This document shows positions 16,915 to 25,516 of a DNA stretch of 64,000 nucleotides, piece after piece. This DNA is from an uncultured Prevotellaceae bacterium. GTDB taxonomy: Bacteria; Bacteroidota; Bacteroidia; Bacteroidales; Bacteroidaceae. Below the pieces are notes generated by a model. That model worked only from the letters and a program-made list of their open reading frames with translations. It was not told where the DNA came from and did not search any database. Every line of letters starts with the position of its first letter. Positions within the stretch are counted from its first letter, which is position 1. Where the stretch lies: NCBI GenBank assembly GCA_937898415.1, contig CALDLA010000100.1, positions 49,929-113,928 on the forward strand. Direction: 5' to 3'. The position numbers and the translations under genes were made by a program.

Positions 16915-17755
16915 ATTCGTTTACTTTCTTATGTTTGCTGATTTGAAGGTTCGTCATGGGGAAATACTCCGAGAGCAGGTCGTATAGGTCGGGGTCGAAC
17001 TCCTGCAGTTCCTCGCGGGTGTTACACCAGTTGTGTTTGCCGTCGGTATGAGGCATCTCGGCATTCACGTTGAACCAGTCCTGCACAGCCTCAGCCAGAT
17101 ACTCCTCCTTGTCGGTCTCGCGGTATGTGCCGGCAAGGATGCCTTTGGCCTTAGCCTGCTCATAGCACTGTTTCAGTCGCGAGTCGAAGTCGGGTACGGC
17201 CAGCATCAGTCCTATCAGATGAATGCTGTGTGCAAACTCATGTATGAGTATGTCTTCGGCGTGGTACTTGTCTATCTGGTAGGCTAGTACGTTCTCCTCG
17301 GCACAGCTTGTCAGCGGCAGCTCTAGGTCGCCGCCGAGTCCGCGGGCGCGGAGGTCCCAGTTCAGGGCTGTGTCGTTCACCAGATAGTGATGCTCGGGAA
17401 TGTCAGTAGTACCTTCATAGCGTCCCATGATGGCAATACGTGTGCCGCGTGCCACCATCGAGTCGAGCACAGCCTTTGGCAGCATCGACGTCATAGCGTA
17501 AAGTGTACGGTGGGCAGCAACAAAGGCAGAGTCGGGAACGCGCCACGATGACACAAGCGACAGGCCGTTCACATCGACATACTTCGTGTAGAACTTGTCC
17601 AACTTCAACGAGTCGGGCGGGGACGTCACCACACACTCGGGAATATCGAGTGTTTCAACTTCCGCAACAGGTGTACCAGATTTCCGGCTTTCTTGACAGG
17701 AGCCTAGCAGCAGCATCCCGGCAACCAAAGGTACATAAAATTTCTTGTTGGTCAT
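16901..17755 (-). CDS. Lipoprotein with HExxH (gluzincin-like) metallopeptidase motif
   Basis: 284 residues. Signal peptide II: MTNKKFYVPLVAGMLLLGSC, with Cys at about 20 as the lipidation site. The zinc motif HEFAHSIH is near residue 170, and a downstream EEYLAEAVQDWF could supply the third ligand and helix of a gluzincin-type site. The arrangement resembles the ATLF/lethal-factor-like peptidase domains found in environmental bacteria. No propeptide or extra domain is present. It heads the operon with the aminopeptidase and hypD, so an envelope endopeptidase feeding the pathway is a fair inference; activity is unproven. Confidence 0.7.
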   Translation of the reverse strand: MTNKKFYVPLVAGMLLLGSCQESRKSGTPVAEVETLDIPECVVTSPPDSLKLDKFYTKYVDVNGLSLVSSWRVPDSAFVAAHRTLYAMTSMLPKAVLDSMVARGTRIAIMGRYEGTTDIPEHHYLVNDTALNWDLRARGLGGDLELPLTSCAEENVLAYQIDKYHAEDILIHEFAHSIHLIGLMLAVPDFDSRLKQCYEQAKAKGILAGTYRETDKEEYLAEAVQDWFNVNAEMPHTDGKHNWCNTREELQEFDPDLYDLLSEYFPMTNLQISKHKKVNEYGKY

Positions 17756-17776
17756 AGTTTTGCTATTTCGAGATTA

Positions 17777-17784
17777 CAAAGGTA
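17777..17784 (-). promoter_or_regulatory. -7 element of the metallopeptidase/aminopeptidase/hypD operon
   Basis: TACCTTTG on the minus strand, 22 bases upstream of the lipoprotein start. No good TTTG -33 box is seen at the usual distance. Confidence 0.5.
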
Positions 17785-17899
17785 CAAAGAACTTTGGAAA
17801 TTCTGTTGTCATTAACTCCTTTTAACTCCTTACACTCCTTTTACTCCCCAAAAAATACTATCTTTGCACCACGAATCTAAATTTAATATTCACAACAAC

Positions 17900-18892
17900 A
17901 TGGCAACATTAACAAATGACAAACTGGTCATCGTCGGCGCAGGCGGTATGATCGGCTCAAACATGGTCCAGAGCGTGTTGATGCTCGGCCTTACCAACAA
18001 CATTTGTCTGTACGACATCTACGAACCCGGTGTTCACGGCGTTTACGACGAGATGTGTCACTGTGCCTTTCCTGGCGCAAACATCAGCTATACTGTCGAT
18101 GCCGCTGAGGCTTTCACGGGTGCGAAGTACATCATTTCTAGCGGCGGCGCTCCCCGTAAGGAGGGCATGACACGCGAAGACCTGCTCAAGGGCAACTGCC
18201 AGATTGCCGCTGAGTTCGGTGAGAACATCAAGAAGTACTGCCCCGATGTGAACCACGTCGTCGTCATCTTCAATCCCGCTGACGTGACAGCCCTCACGGC
18301 GCTCATCCACTCTGGTCTGAAGCCCAACCAGCTCACCTCGCTGGCTGCCCTCGACTCTACCCGTCTGCAACAGCAGCTGGCTCAGGAGTTCGGCGTGCAG
18401 CAGGACAAGGTGACGGGTGCTTACACCTACGGCGGTCACGGCGAGCAGATGGCCGTCTTCGCATCGAAGGCTATGATCGACGGCAAGCCCCTCTCAGAGT
18501 TCACCCTCTCCGACGAGCGCTGGGCTGAGATCAAGCACATGACCACTCAGGGCGGCAGCAACATCATCAAGCTGCGCGGACGCTCTTCGTTCCAGAGCCC
18601 TGCCTATCAGGCTGTCAAGATGATTGAGGGTGCCATGGGCGGCGAACCCTTCAAGTGGCCTGCTGGCTGTTACGTAAACAGCGAGGAACTTGGCTTCAAG
18701 AACGTCATGATGGCTATGCCTACCGTCATTGACAAGGACGGCGTTCACTACACCGCTCCCGAAGGTACGGCTGAGGAGATGGCTGCTCTCCAGGCTTCCT
18801 ACGAGCACCTGCAGAAGATGCGCGACGAGATTATCGGTCTCGACATCATTCCTGCCGTAGCTGACTGGAAGTCGGAGAATCCGAACCTGTAA
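17900..18892 (+). CDS. mdh: Malate dehydrogenase (NAD-dependent, LDH/MDH family)
   Basis: 330 residues. The NAD-binding motif is VGAGGMIGSNM near residue 12-22, and the catalytic His is in TYGGHGEQM at about residue 180. The product interconverts malate and oxaloacetate, probably in the reductive succinate branch used by Bacteroidales. The start at 17900 (MATLTNDKLVIVGAG) is preferred over an in-frame ATG at 17864 because the -7 element TATCTTTG lies at 17859-17866. Codon use is strongly biased, as in highly expressed genes. It is followed after 15 bases by the gamma-carbonic-anhydrase-like gene. The upstream gap (17816-17846) is ACTCCTTTTAACTCC filler. Confidence 0.93.
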   Translation: MATLTNDKLVIVGAGGMIGSNMVQSVLMLGLTNNICLYDIYEPGVHGVYDEMCHCAFPGANISYTVDAAEAFTGAKYIISSGGAPRKEGMTREDLLKGNCQIAAEFGENIKKYCPDVNHVVVIFNPADVTALTALIHSGLKPNQLTSLAALDSTRLQQQLAQEFGVQQDKVTGAYTYGGHGEQMAVFASKAMIDGKPLSEFTLSDERWAEIKHMTTQGGSNIIKLRGRSSFQSPAYQAVKMIEGAMGGEPFKWPAGCYVNSEELGFKNVMMAMPTVIDKDGVHYTAPEGTAEEMAALQASYEHLQKMRDEIIGLDIIPAVADWKSENPNL

Positions 18893-18907
18893 TTGAGGAA
18901 ATCATCA

Positions 18908-19438
18908 ATGGCTTTGATTAAGAGTTATCGCGGTCTCGCTCCCAAGTGGGGGCGAGACTGCTATTTCAGCGAGAATGCTACCATCGTGGGCGACGTCACG
19001 ATGGGCGACGAGTGCTCCGTATGGTTCAACGCCGTCGTGCGCGGCGACGTAGCTCCCATTACCATCGGCAACTGTACGAACATACAGGACGGCAGCTGCG
19101 TCCACGTCACCCATGAGACGGGGCCTACCCACATTGGCAACTACGTGACCATCGGCCACAACGTCACCGTCCATGCCTGTACCATCCGCGACAATGCCCT
19201 CATCGGTATGGGAGCGACGCTGTTGGACGACTGTGAGGTGGGCGAAGGATCCATCGTGGCTGCCGGGGCACTGGTATTGCAGAACACGAAGATTCCCGCC
19301 GGCGAGATATGGGGCGGCGTACCAGCCAAGTACCTGAAGCCCGTCCGACCGGGACAGACAGACAACGCCAAGCACTACGTGGCCTATTCGAAATTCTACT
19401 TGGAAGAACAAAGGGAAGCCACGACGAATTCTGACTGA
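18908..19438 (+). CDS. Gamma-carbonic anhydrase-like hexapeptide-repeat protein
   Basis: 176 residues, left-handed beta-helix of the YrdA/PaaY/gamma-CA family. Hexapeptide turns run from FSENATIVGDVTMGDECSVW to VGEGSIVAAGALV. Metal-ligand His candidates are in CVHVTHETGP and TIGHNVTVHAC. A C-terminal helix follows. It may hydrate CO2 or bind a metal; many members have no proven activity. The start is MALIKSYRG at 18908. The 3' end overlaps the convergent metallophosphoesterase gene by 43 bases. Confidence 0.85.
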   Translation: MALIKSYRGLAPKWGRDCYFSENATIVGDVTMGDECSVWFNAVVRGDVAPITIGNCTNIQDGSCVHVTHETGPTHIGNYVTIGHNVTVHACTIRDNALIGMGATLLDDCEVGEGSIVAAGALVLQNTKIPAGEIWGGVPAKYLKPVRPGQTDNAKHYVAYSKFYLEEQREATTNSD

Positions 19439-20499
19439 GTACCAATGCGGAACTTGCCGCCCCAGATGCCGATACCCGACGAGATATAGTAGCGGGTATG
19501 GCCGCGCTGGTGACTACCCCACGAACATTCATAGACGTGATCGGTAATCCAGGAGATTGGCCACACCTGTCCTCGATGGGTGTGGCCACTTAGTTGGAAG
19601 TCCACACCGGCCTGCTCAGCACGGTCGAGGTTGTAGGGCTGGTGGTCGAGGACTATGGTGAAGGGTGATGGGTGAAGGGTGAGTGGAGAAAAGCTGTGGA
19701 GAGATTTGCGCCGCATATTGGTACGGTCATCACGACCGATGATGGTAATGCAGGAGTCGATGACAGCGGTCTCGTCGATGAGCAGGTGGATGCCGGCATC
19801 GCGATAAAACTGCTGGGCATCGGGACATCCGCTGTAGTATTCATGATTGCCTAAGCAGGCATAGACAGGAGCCCTCAGCCGACGGAATTCTTCGGCCATG
19901 CGCTCTTCACGGACGGGACGCATCGAACCGTCGATGATGTCTCCGGCAATGAGGATGAAATCGGGCTGTTCCGCGTTGACCATATCCACCCACCGTGCCA
20001 ATTCACGGCGCGTATTGTGGTAGCCGATGTGCAAGTCGCTCATCATCACCACCTTGTAGTCACGTAGCAACGGTTTTGTTGTCGGCAGTTCCAACTTCAC
20101 GCGAACCTTATTATAATAATGCAGGTTGCCGTAGAAGAAGATTCCAAAGACGAAGAGTGCGATAACTGCTGCCGTCCAACCGTTGGCATAGAGCACCGAC
20201 CGGGGTACCAGACGAACCAGTCGCCCCAAGTCAAGTGCAAGAAAAAGGATGACAAGGTAAAGCATGATAAAGATGCTCGACGTGCCAATCTCATAGAACG
20301 TCTGTGCCACCGATAGCGGCAGGCCATCGAATCGCCGGCCGAAGTTGAGGAACAACAGCCCAAACACGCCGATGCCCAAGGCGATGACCAACAGTTTCCA
20401 GAGGTTGGCGACGGGAAGCAACACCCATATATGCCACGCAAGATAGGCCATGCCTACGAATGGCAGAGCCACAAAGAGCATCATCCACATCATTTTCAT
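19396..20499 (-). CDS. Membrane-anchored metallophosphoesterase (calcineurin-like)
   Basis: 367 residues, start at MKMMWMMLFVALPFVG (20499), two bases after the upstream stop; a longer frame to 20607 would sit inside waaA. About four N-terminal hydrophobic segments fill the first ~150 residues. The phosphoesterase motifs are MSDLHIGY (D-x-H), IAGDIIDG (GD), CLGNHEY (GNH) and LSGHTHRGQVWP (GHTHRG). This is the YaeI/MPE family, often a lipid or UDP-sugar pyrophosphatase, which would fit the neighbouring Kdo transferase. Residues SFSPLTLHPSPFT before IVLDHQPYNL are encoded by TCACCCTTCACCCATCACCC filler, an apparent in-frame insert. Confidence 0.85.
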   Translation of the reverse strand: MKMMWMMLFVALPFVGMAYLAWHIWVLLPVANLWKLLVIALGIGVFGLLFLNFGRRFDGLPLSVAQTFYEIGTSSIFIMLYLVILFLALDLGRLVRLVPRSVLYANGWTAAVIALFVFGIFFYGNLHYYNKVRVKLELPTTKPLLRDYKVVMMSDLHIGYHNTRRELARWVDMVNAEQPDFILIAGDIIDGSMRPVREERMAEEFRRLRAPVYACLGNHEYYSGCPDAQQFYRDAGIHLLIDETAVIDSCITIIGRDDRTNMRRKSLHSFSPLTLHPSPFTIVLDHQPYNLDRAEQAGVDFQLSGHTHRGQVWPISWITDHVYECSWGSHQRGHTRYYISSGIGIWGGKFRIGTQSEFVVASLCSSK

Positions 20500-20500
20500 G

Positions 20501-21748
20501 TCATAGTTTCGTCGCCGCCAGTATCTTGGCAGCAGCGCCGGCCTTGCCCTTGACATAGTCACCGGCGGCACGTCCTGACTGCTGCAGGTAGCCGACATCC
20601 TGAGCAAAGCGCTCCATCAAGCGGGCAAAGTCGTCGTAGCCGCTGATTTCCATACCGCCACCACAGGCCTTCAACTCCTGTGCCTCCTGGAACTTCTGGT
20701 TCTCAGGACCGAAGATGACGGGCACACCCCATACGGCAGCCTCCACGGTGTTATGGATGCCGACGCCGAAACCGCCGCCAATATAAGCCACATCGCCGTA
20801 ATGGTAGATGCTTGACAGCAGGCCGAAGCAGTCGATAATAAGAACCTCATAATCCCTATAAGTCCCATGAGCCCCATGAGACTCATTGGCCCCATGAGTA
20901 TACCGCATTACCTTGCGGTCGCCGAGCTTGGCCAGAATCTGCTGCAGGTGGTCCTCGCCGATGACGTGAGGGGCAATGATGAGTTTCCAATCACGGTGCT
21001 CGTTGAAGTAGCGGATGAAGACATCCTCGTCGGGCGGCCAAGACGAACCAGCCACAAAGACTTTAGCGCCTTTCACGAACTCCTCAACGATGGTGAGCTG
21101 CTTGGCCTGCTCCTTAATCTGCAGTACACGGTCGAAGCGGGTGTCGCCAGTAATGGTGACACAGGTAATACCTATCTTGGCCAACAACTCGCGGCTCTGC
21201 TCGTTCTGTACGAAGAAGTGGGTGAAGCAGTTCAGCACACGACCGTACTGCCGCCCGTACCACTTGAAGAATACCTGATCGGGACGGAAGATGCTTGAGA
21301 CGCTATAGACAGGCACATGACGGTGCTTCAGGATATGCAGGTAGTTGTACCAGAACTCATACTTGATGAAATAGGCCTTGACAGGACGTATGAGCCGCAG
21401 GAAACGGCGGGCGTTGGTAATCGTGTCGAGCGGCAGGTAGCAGATGATGTCGGCTCCCTTGTAGTCCTTGCGCACCTCGTATCCACTGGGCGAGAAGAAC
21501 GTCAGCAGTATCTTATACTCCGGATGGTCGCGGCGCAGTTGCTCCATCAGCGGACGCCCCTGCTCGAACTCACCAAGCGAGGCAGCATGGAACCAGACGT
21601 ACTTTGCCTCAGGATCCACCTGTTCACGGAGCACGCGGAAGGCGTCACGCTCACCCCGCCACATCCTACGCACCTTCTCATTGAAAAGGCTATAGACGGC
21701 GACTCCTAACAGGTAGAGGTATATGACGAGGTTATACACGATTCGCAA
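20501..21748 (-). CDS. waaA: 3-deoxy-D-manno-octulosonic acid (Kdo) transferase
   Basis: 415 residues. An N-terminal membrane anchor (IVYNLVIYLYLLGVAVYSLF) is followed by a glycosyltransferase-30 type domain with WFHAASLGEFEQGRPLMEQL, then SPSGYEVRKDYKGADIICYL. The nucleotide-sugar domain contains LIIAPHVIGEDH and VAYIGGGFGVGIHNTVEAAV. It transfers Kdo to lipid A precursor at the inner membrane. The stretch THGANESHGAHGTYR (about residue 290) is encoded by CTCATGGGGC-type repeats and looks like an in-frame filler insertion before the conserved VLIIDCFGLLSSIYHYG. The metallophosphoesterase gene follows immediately. Confidence 0.92.
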   Translation of the reverse strand: MRIVYNLVIYLYLLGVAVYSLFNEKVRRMWRGERDAFRVLREQVDPEAKYVWFHAASLGEFEQGRPLMEQLRRDHPEYKILLTFFSPSGYEVRKDYKGADIICYLPLDTITNARRFLRLIRPVKAYFIKYEFWYNYLHILKHRHVPVYSVSSIFRPDQVFFKWYGRQYGRVLNCFTHFFVQNEQSRELLAKIGITCVTITGDTRFDRVLQIKEQAKQLTIVEEFVKGAKVFVAGSSWPPDEDVFIRYFNEHRDWKLIIAPHVIGEDHLQQILAKLGDRKVMRYTHGANESHGAHGTYRDYEVLIIDCFGLLSSIYHYGDVAYIGGGFGVGIHNTVEAAVWGVPVIFGPENQKFQEAQELKACGGGMEISGYDDFARLMERFAQDVGYLQQSGRAAGDYVKGKAGAAAKILAATKL

Positions 21749-21775
21749 TTTGACGTTTTCCTTTTTTCTGACAGT

Positions 21776-23293
21776 TTAACCGAGCACCTCAATGGCGCGT
21801 TTCATACGGGCAATCGTCTCTTCCTTGCCAAGGAAGGCCGAGATATCGAACATTCCGGGTCCCTTGCCCTCGCCGACTAGCGTCAGGCGCCAGGCATTCA
21901 TAATGTTGCCCAGTTTGTACTCCTTCTGCTCTATCCACTGATGGACAATCTGCTCCTGATTCTCTAACGAGAAGTCGCCGATACCCTCGAGGATGCCGAT
22001 GAGTTCGGTCAGCTGGGCAGCGGAGTCTTCCTTCCAGCGTTTCTTGGCGGTCTTCTCGTCGTACTCCGTGGGAGCCTCGAAGAAGAACGAGCACAGCGGC
22101 CATAGTTCCTTGACGAACGAGACGCGATCCTTCATCATCTCGCAAACCTTCGTCACACGTTCCAAGGTCTCCTGCGGACAATGCTGCTGCACCTCGGGCA
22201 GCCACAAGCGGGCAATCTCCTCCGGCGACTTCTTGAGGATATACTCATGGTTGAACCAAATACCCTTGTCGTAGGCAAACTTAGCACCAGCCTTCGAGCA
22301 TTTTGTAATGTCGAACAGCGGCACCAGTTCGTCAAGCGTAAACAGCTCCTGCTCTGTGCCGGGGTTCCAGCCCAGCAGGGCGAGAAAGTTTATAACAGCC
22401 TCGGGGAAGTAGCCGTCCTCGCGGTAGCCGCGGCTCACATCGCCCGTCTTCGGGTCGTGCCACTCCAAGGGGAACACGGGGAAACCGAGGCGGTCACCGT
22501 CGCGCTTCGACAGCTTTCCCTTGCCGTCGGGCTTCAACAGCAGCGGCAGATGGGCAAACTGCGGCATCGTGTCAGCCCAACCGAAGGCCTCGTAAAGCAA
22601 CACGTGGAGCGGTGCCGACGGCAACCACTCCTCACCGCGGATGACGTGGGTAATCTCCATCAGGTGGTCGTCGACGATATTGGCCAGATGGTAGGTGGGC
22701 AACTGGTCGGCACTCTTGAAGAGCACCTTGTCGTCGATGATGTCGGTCTTCACGCGGACTTCACCACGGATGAGGTCGTTGACCAGTACCTCGCGGCCCG
22801 ACTCTATCTTGAAACGTACGACGTACTGCTTACCATCGGCTATAAGCCGCTCTACTTCTTCCTTAGGCAGGGTCAGCGAGTTGCGCATCTGGCCACGGGT
22901 ATGCGCGTCGTATTGGAAATTCTGAATCTCAGCGCGCTTCTGCTCAAGCTCCTCGGGTGTGTCAAAGGCAATGTAGGCCTTGTCGGCATCCAGCAACTGC
23001 TGCACATATTTCTTATAGATATCGCGGCGCTCGCTCTGGCGGTACGGCCCTTTGTCGCCACCAAACGATACGCCTTCGTCGAACTTGATGCCAAGCCAAT
23101 GGAACGACTCGATGATATACTCCTCTGCACCTGGCACGAAACGGTTCGAATCGGTGTCCTCAATACGGAACACCAGGTCGCCGTCGTGCTGCTTGGCAAA
23201 TAGGTAATTATACAACGCGGTACGGACACCGCCGATATGTAAAGCTCCCGTCGGACTCGGGGCAAAACGCACTCTTACTCTTCTTTCTGACAT
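21776..23293 (-). CDS. gltX: Glutamyl-tRNA synthetase
   Basis: 505 residues, class I synthetase charging tRNA-Glu. It starts at MSERRVRVRFAPSPTGALHI (23293). The HIGH motif is in ALHIGGVRTALYNYLF and the KMSKS equivalent is KGKLSKRDG. An in-frame extension to 23410 lacks conservation and runs over the divergent promoter. The -7 element TATCTTTG (complement of 23315-23322) lies 22 bases upstream. The C-terminal anticodon-binding domain is complete. Confidence 0.96.
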   Translation of the reverse strand: MSERRVRVRFAPSPTGALHIGGVRTALYNYLFAKQHDGDLVFRIEDTDSNRFVPGAEEYIIESFHWLGIKFDEGVSFGGDKGPYRQSERRDIYKKYVQQLLDADKAYIAFDTPEELEQKRAEIQNFQYDAHTRGQMRNSLTLPKEEVERLIADGKQYVVRFKIESGREVLVNDLIRGEVRVKTDIIDDKVLFKSADQLPTYHLANIVDDHLMEITHVIRGEEWLPSAPLHVLLYEAFGWADTMPQFAHLPLLLKPDGKGKLSKRDGDRLGFPVFPLEWHDPKTGDVSRGYREDGYFPEAVINFLALLGWNPGTEQELFTLDELVPLFDITKCSKAGAKFAYDKGIWFNHEYILKKSPEEIARLWLPEVQQHCPQETLERVTKVCEMMKDRVSFVKELWPLCSFFFEAPTEYDEKTAKKRWKEDSAAQLTELIGILEGIGDFSLENQEQIVHQWIEQKEYKLGNIMNAWRLTLVGEGKGPGMFDISAFLGKEETIARMKRAIEVLG

Positions 23294-23314
23294 AACATTA
23301 TTAGTATTTGCGTG

Positions 23315-23373
23315 CAAAGATACGAAATATTTACCAATTATTAATAACGAATTGGATTTATTTTGTAACTTTG
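23315..23373. promoter_or_regulatory. Divergent promoters for gltX and the 7TM-HD gene
   Basis: On the minus strand TATCTTTG (23315-23322) serves gltX. On the plus strand TAACTTTG (23366-23373) serves the gene at 23392, with its ATG 19 bases on. The -33 boxes are poor. The AT-rich core between them holds TTATTAATAA-like sequence. Confidence 0.55.
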
Positions 23374-23391
23374 CAGCGTAAACGCATATAA

Positions 23392-25446
23392 ATGATGAAA
23401 AATAGGACAATCATAGAGAATCGTTACTGGCAGAACCTGCTTATCAAGATTGCCTTGGTGGCAGGCACCATCGCACTCATCGTCTGGGCCATGCCACGCG
23501 ACAAAGAGCCCAACTTCAAAATGGAGCACGGCAAGCCCTGGCGCTATGCAGACTTCACGGCACCCTTCGACTTCCCCATCTACAAGAGCGAGGAACTGGT
23601 GCAGCGACAGCGCGACAGCCTGACGAAGGTCTTCGAGCCCTATTACAACTATGATGCCACCGTTGAGACCCAGCAACTGAAGCAATTCCGCAAGGACTAT
23701 GCCGACGGCATTCCCGGACTGCCCAACGCGCAGTTCCACAACATCATCACCCAGCTGCACCGCCTCTATTCGCAGGGTATCCTGAACACCACCGACTACA
23801 ACCAGCTGCATGCAGACACGGCGAAAATGCTGCGTATCGTCAACGGCAAGAACGCCTCCAGTACGCAGATTACCAAGCTCTACTCTACCATCGGCGCCTA
23901 CGAGCAGCTGTTCAAGGACTCCGAATTGGCTGAGTACAAAGAACTGCTGGCCAAGTGTAACCTGAACGACTACATCCTGGCCAACCTTACTTATGATAAG
24001 GATCGTAGCGAGGCGGGACTCACCGACCTGCTGACCAGCATCCCGCTGGCCAGCGGCGTAGCCCAGCGCGGACAGAAGATTATCGGGCGGGGAGACATCG
24101 TCGACGAGCCCACCTACAACATTTTGCAGTCGTACTTCCGCGAGAACGACCGCCGTCATCAGGACAATGCCAAGCTCAGCTTCATCGTACTGGGCGAGAT
24201 CCTTTACGTCGGACTGCTGCTCGTCTGTTTCACCATCTTCCTGCAGCTCTTCCGCAAGGACTTCTTCGAGAAGCCGCGTTCGCTGGCCATGCTCTACGCG
24301 CTCATCCTGCTGTTCTCGGTCGTTGCCTCGCTGATGGTTAGCCATAACGTGCTCCACGTCTATATCATACCCTTCGCCATGGTGGCCATCTTTGTCCGCG
24401 TCTTCATGGACTCCCGCACCGCCTTCATGGCCCACACCACGACGGTACTCATCTGCGCGGCGATGCTGCAACACCCCCTGGAGTTCATTGCCGTAGAGGA
24501 GATAGCAGGCCTCGTGGCCATCTTCTCGCTGCGCGAGCTGAGCAGCCGTTCCCAGCTGTTCTGGACGGCGGCCATCATCACCGGTGCCAGCATCCTGACC
24601 AACCTGGCCCTCTTCTGGCTACGTTCCGGTGAAATCTACCAGCTGGACTACAGCGAGTTCAACTACCTATTCGTCTGTGGTCTGTTGCTGTTCTGCTCCT
24701 ACCCCTTGCTCTACATCATCGAGAAGGCCTTCAACTTCACGTCGAACATCACGCTCATTGAGCTCTCCGACATGAACAAGGAACTGCTGCGGCGCATGAG
24801 CGAGGTGGCACCGGGTACCTTCCAGCACTCCATCCAGGTAGGTAACCTGGCCGCCGAGATTGCCCGCAAGATCGACGCCAAGAGCCAGCTGGTACGCACA
24901 GGCGCCCTCTACCACGACATCGGAAAGATTGCCAACCCCATCTACTTCACCGAGAACCAGGCGGGTATGAACCCACACGAGGGCAAAACCTACGTCGAGA
25001 GTGCCCAGATGCTCATCAGCCACGTCACCGAGGGACTGAAGCTGGCCGAGAAGTACAACCTGCCGCAGCCCATCAAAGAGTTCATTGCCACTCACCACGG
25101 ACTGGGCAAGACCAAGTATTTCTACATCAAGCAGAAGAATGAATTCCCGGAGGAACAGGTGGACGACCTGCTCTTCACCTACCCAGGGCCCAACCCGTCG
25201 ACCAAGGAACAGGCCATCCTCATGATGGCTGACGCCGTCGAGGCTGCCTCACGCTCGCTCTCCGACTATACGGAACAGAGCATACGCGAACTGGTCAACC
25301 GCATCGTCGACTCACAGGTGGACGAAGGCTACTTCCGCGACTGCCCCATCACCTTCCGCGACATCCAGTACGCCAAGACCGTACTCATCGAGAAACTCAA
25401 GACCATCTACCACACCCGCATCAGCTACCCGGAGTTGAAGAAGTGA
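23392..25446 (+). CDS. 7TM-HD family membrane phosphodiesterase (PgpH-like)
   Basis: 684 residues. Order: one N-terminal membrane helix (LIKIALVAGTIALIVWAM), a ~240-residue extracytoplasmic domain, a block of seven membrane helices (about 265-455), then a cytoplasmic HD domain. HD residues are visible as TFQHSIQVGNLAAEIA (first His), ALYHDIGKIANPIYF (HD near residue 509), SHVTEGLKLA, ATHHGLGKTKYFY and MMADAVEAASRS. The family includes PgpH, a c-di-AMP phosphodiesterase; a c-di-AMP role here is inference. The length matches Bacteroidetes members. Confidence 0.88.
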   Translation: MMKNRTIIENRYWQNLLIKIALVAGTIALIVWAMPRDKEPNFKMEHGKPWRYADFTAPFDFPIYKSEELVQRQRDSLTKVFEPYYNYDATVETQQLKQFRKDYADGIPGLPNAQFHNIITQLHRLYSQGILNTTDYNQLHADTAKMLRIVNGKNASSTQITKLYSTIGAYEQLFKDSELAEYKELLAKCNLNDYILANLTYDKDRSEAGLTDLLTSIPLASGVAQRGQKIIGRGDIVDEPTYNILQSYFRENDRRHQDNAKLSFIVLGEILYVGLLLVCFTIFLQLFRKDFFEKPRSLAMLYALILLFSVVASLMVSHNVLHVYIIPFAMVAIFVRVFMDSRTAFMAHTTTVLICAAMLQHPLEFIAVEEIAGLVAIFSLRELSSRSQLFWTAAIITGASILTNLALFWLRSGEIYQLDYSEFNYLFVCGLLLFCSYPLLYIIEKAFNFTSNITLIELSDMNKELLRRMSEVAPGTFQHSIQVGNLAAEIARKIDAKSQLVRTGALYHDIGKIANPIYFTENQAGMNPHEGKTYVESAQMLISHVTEGLKLAEKYNLPQPIKEFIATHHGLGKTKYFYIKQKNEFPEEQVDDLLFTYPGPNPSTKEQAILMMADAVEAASRSLSDYTEQSIRELVNRIVDSQVDEGYFRDCPITFRDIQYAKTVLIEKLKTIYHTRISYPELKK

Positions 25447-25480
25447 GAAGTGAAAAGTGAAGAGTGAGAAGTGAATAATT

Positions 25481-25516
25481 TGCACAAAACTGCACATTTG
25501 TGCATAGTTTTGTGCA
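25481..25516. repeat. Near-perfect inverted repeat between the 7TM-HD gene and the porin
   Basis: Left arm TGCACAAAACTGCACA (25481-25496), right arm TGTGCATAGTTTTGTGCA (25499-25516); they pair over 16 bases with a two-base bulge. No T-run follows, so it is a weak terminator for the HD gene. It overlaps the -33 region of the first porin promoter and could be an operator. Confidence 0.6.

Noticed and set aside
22181..23203. 340-codon plus-strand frame over gltX
   Set aside because: Entirely antisense to a confidently identified glutamyl-tRNA synthetase.
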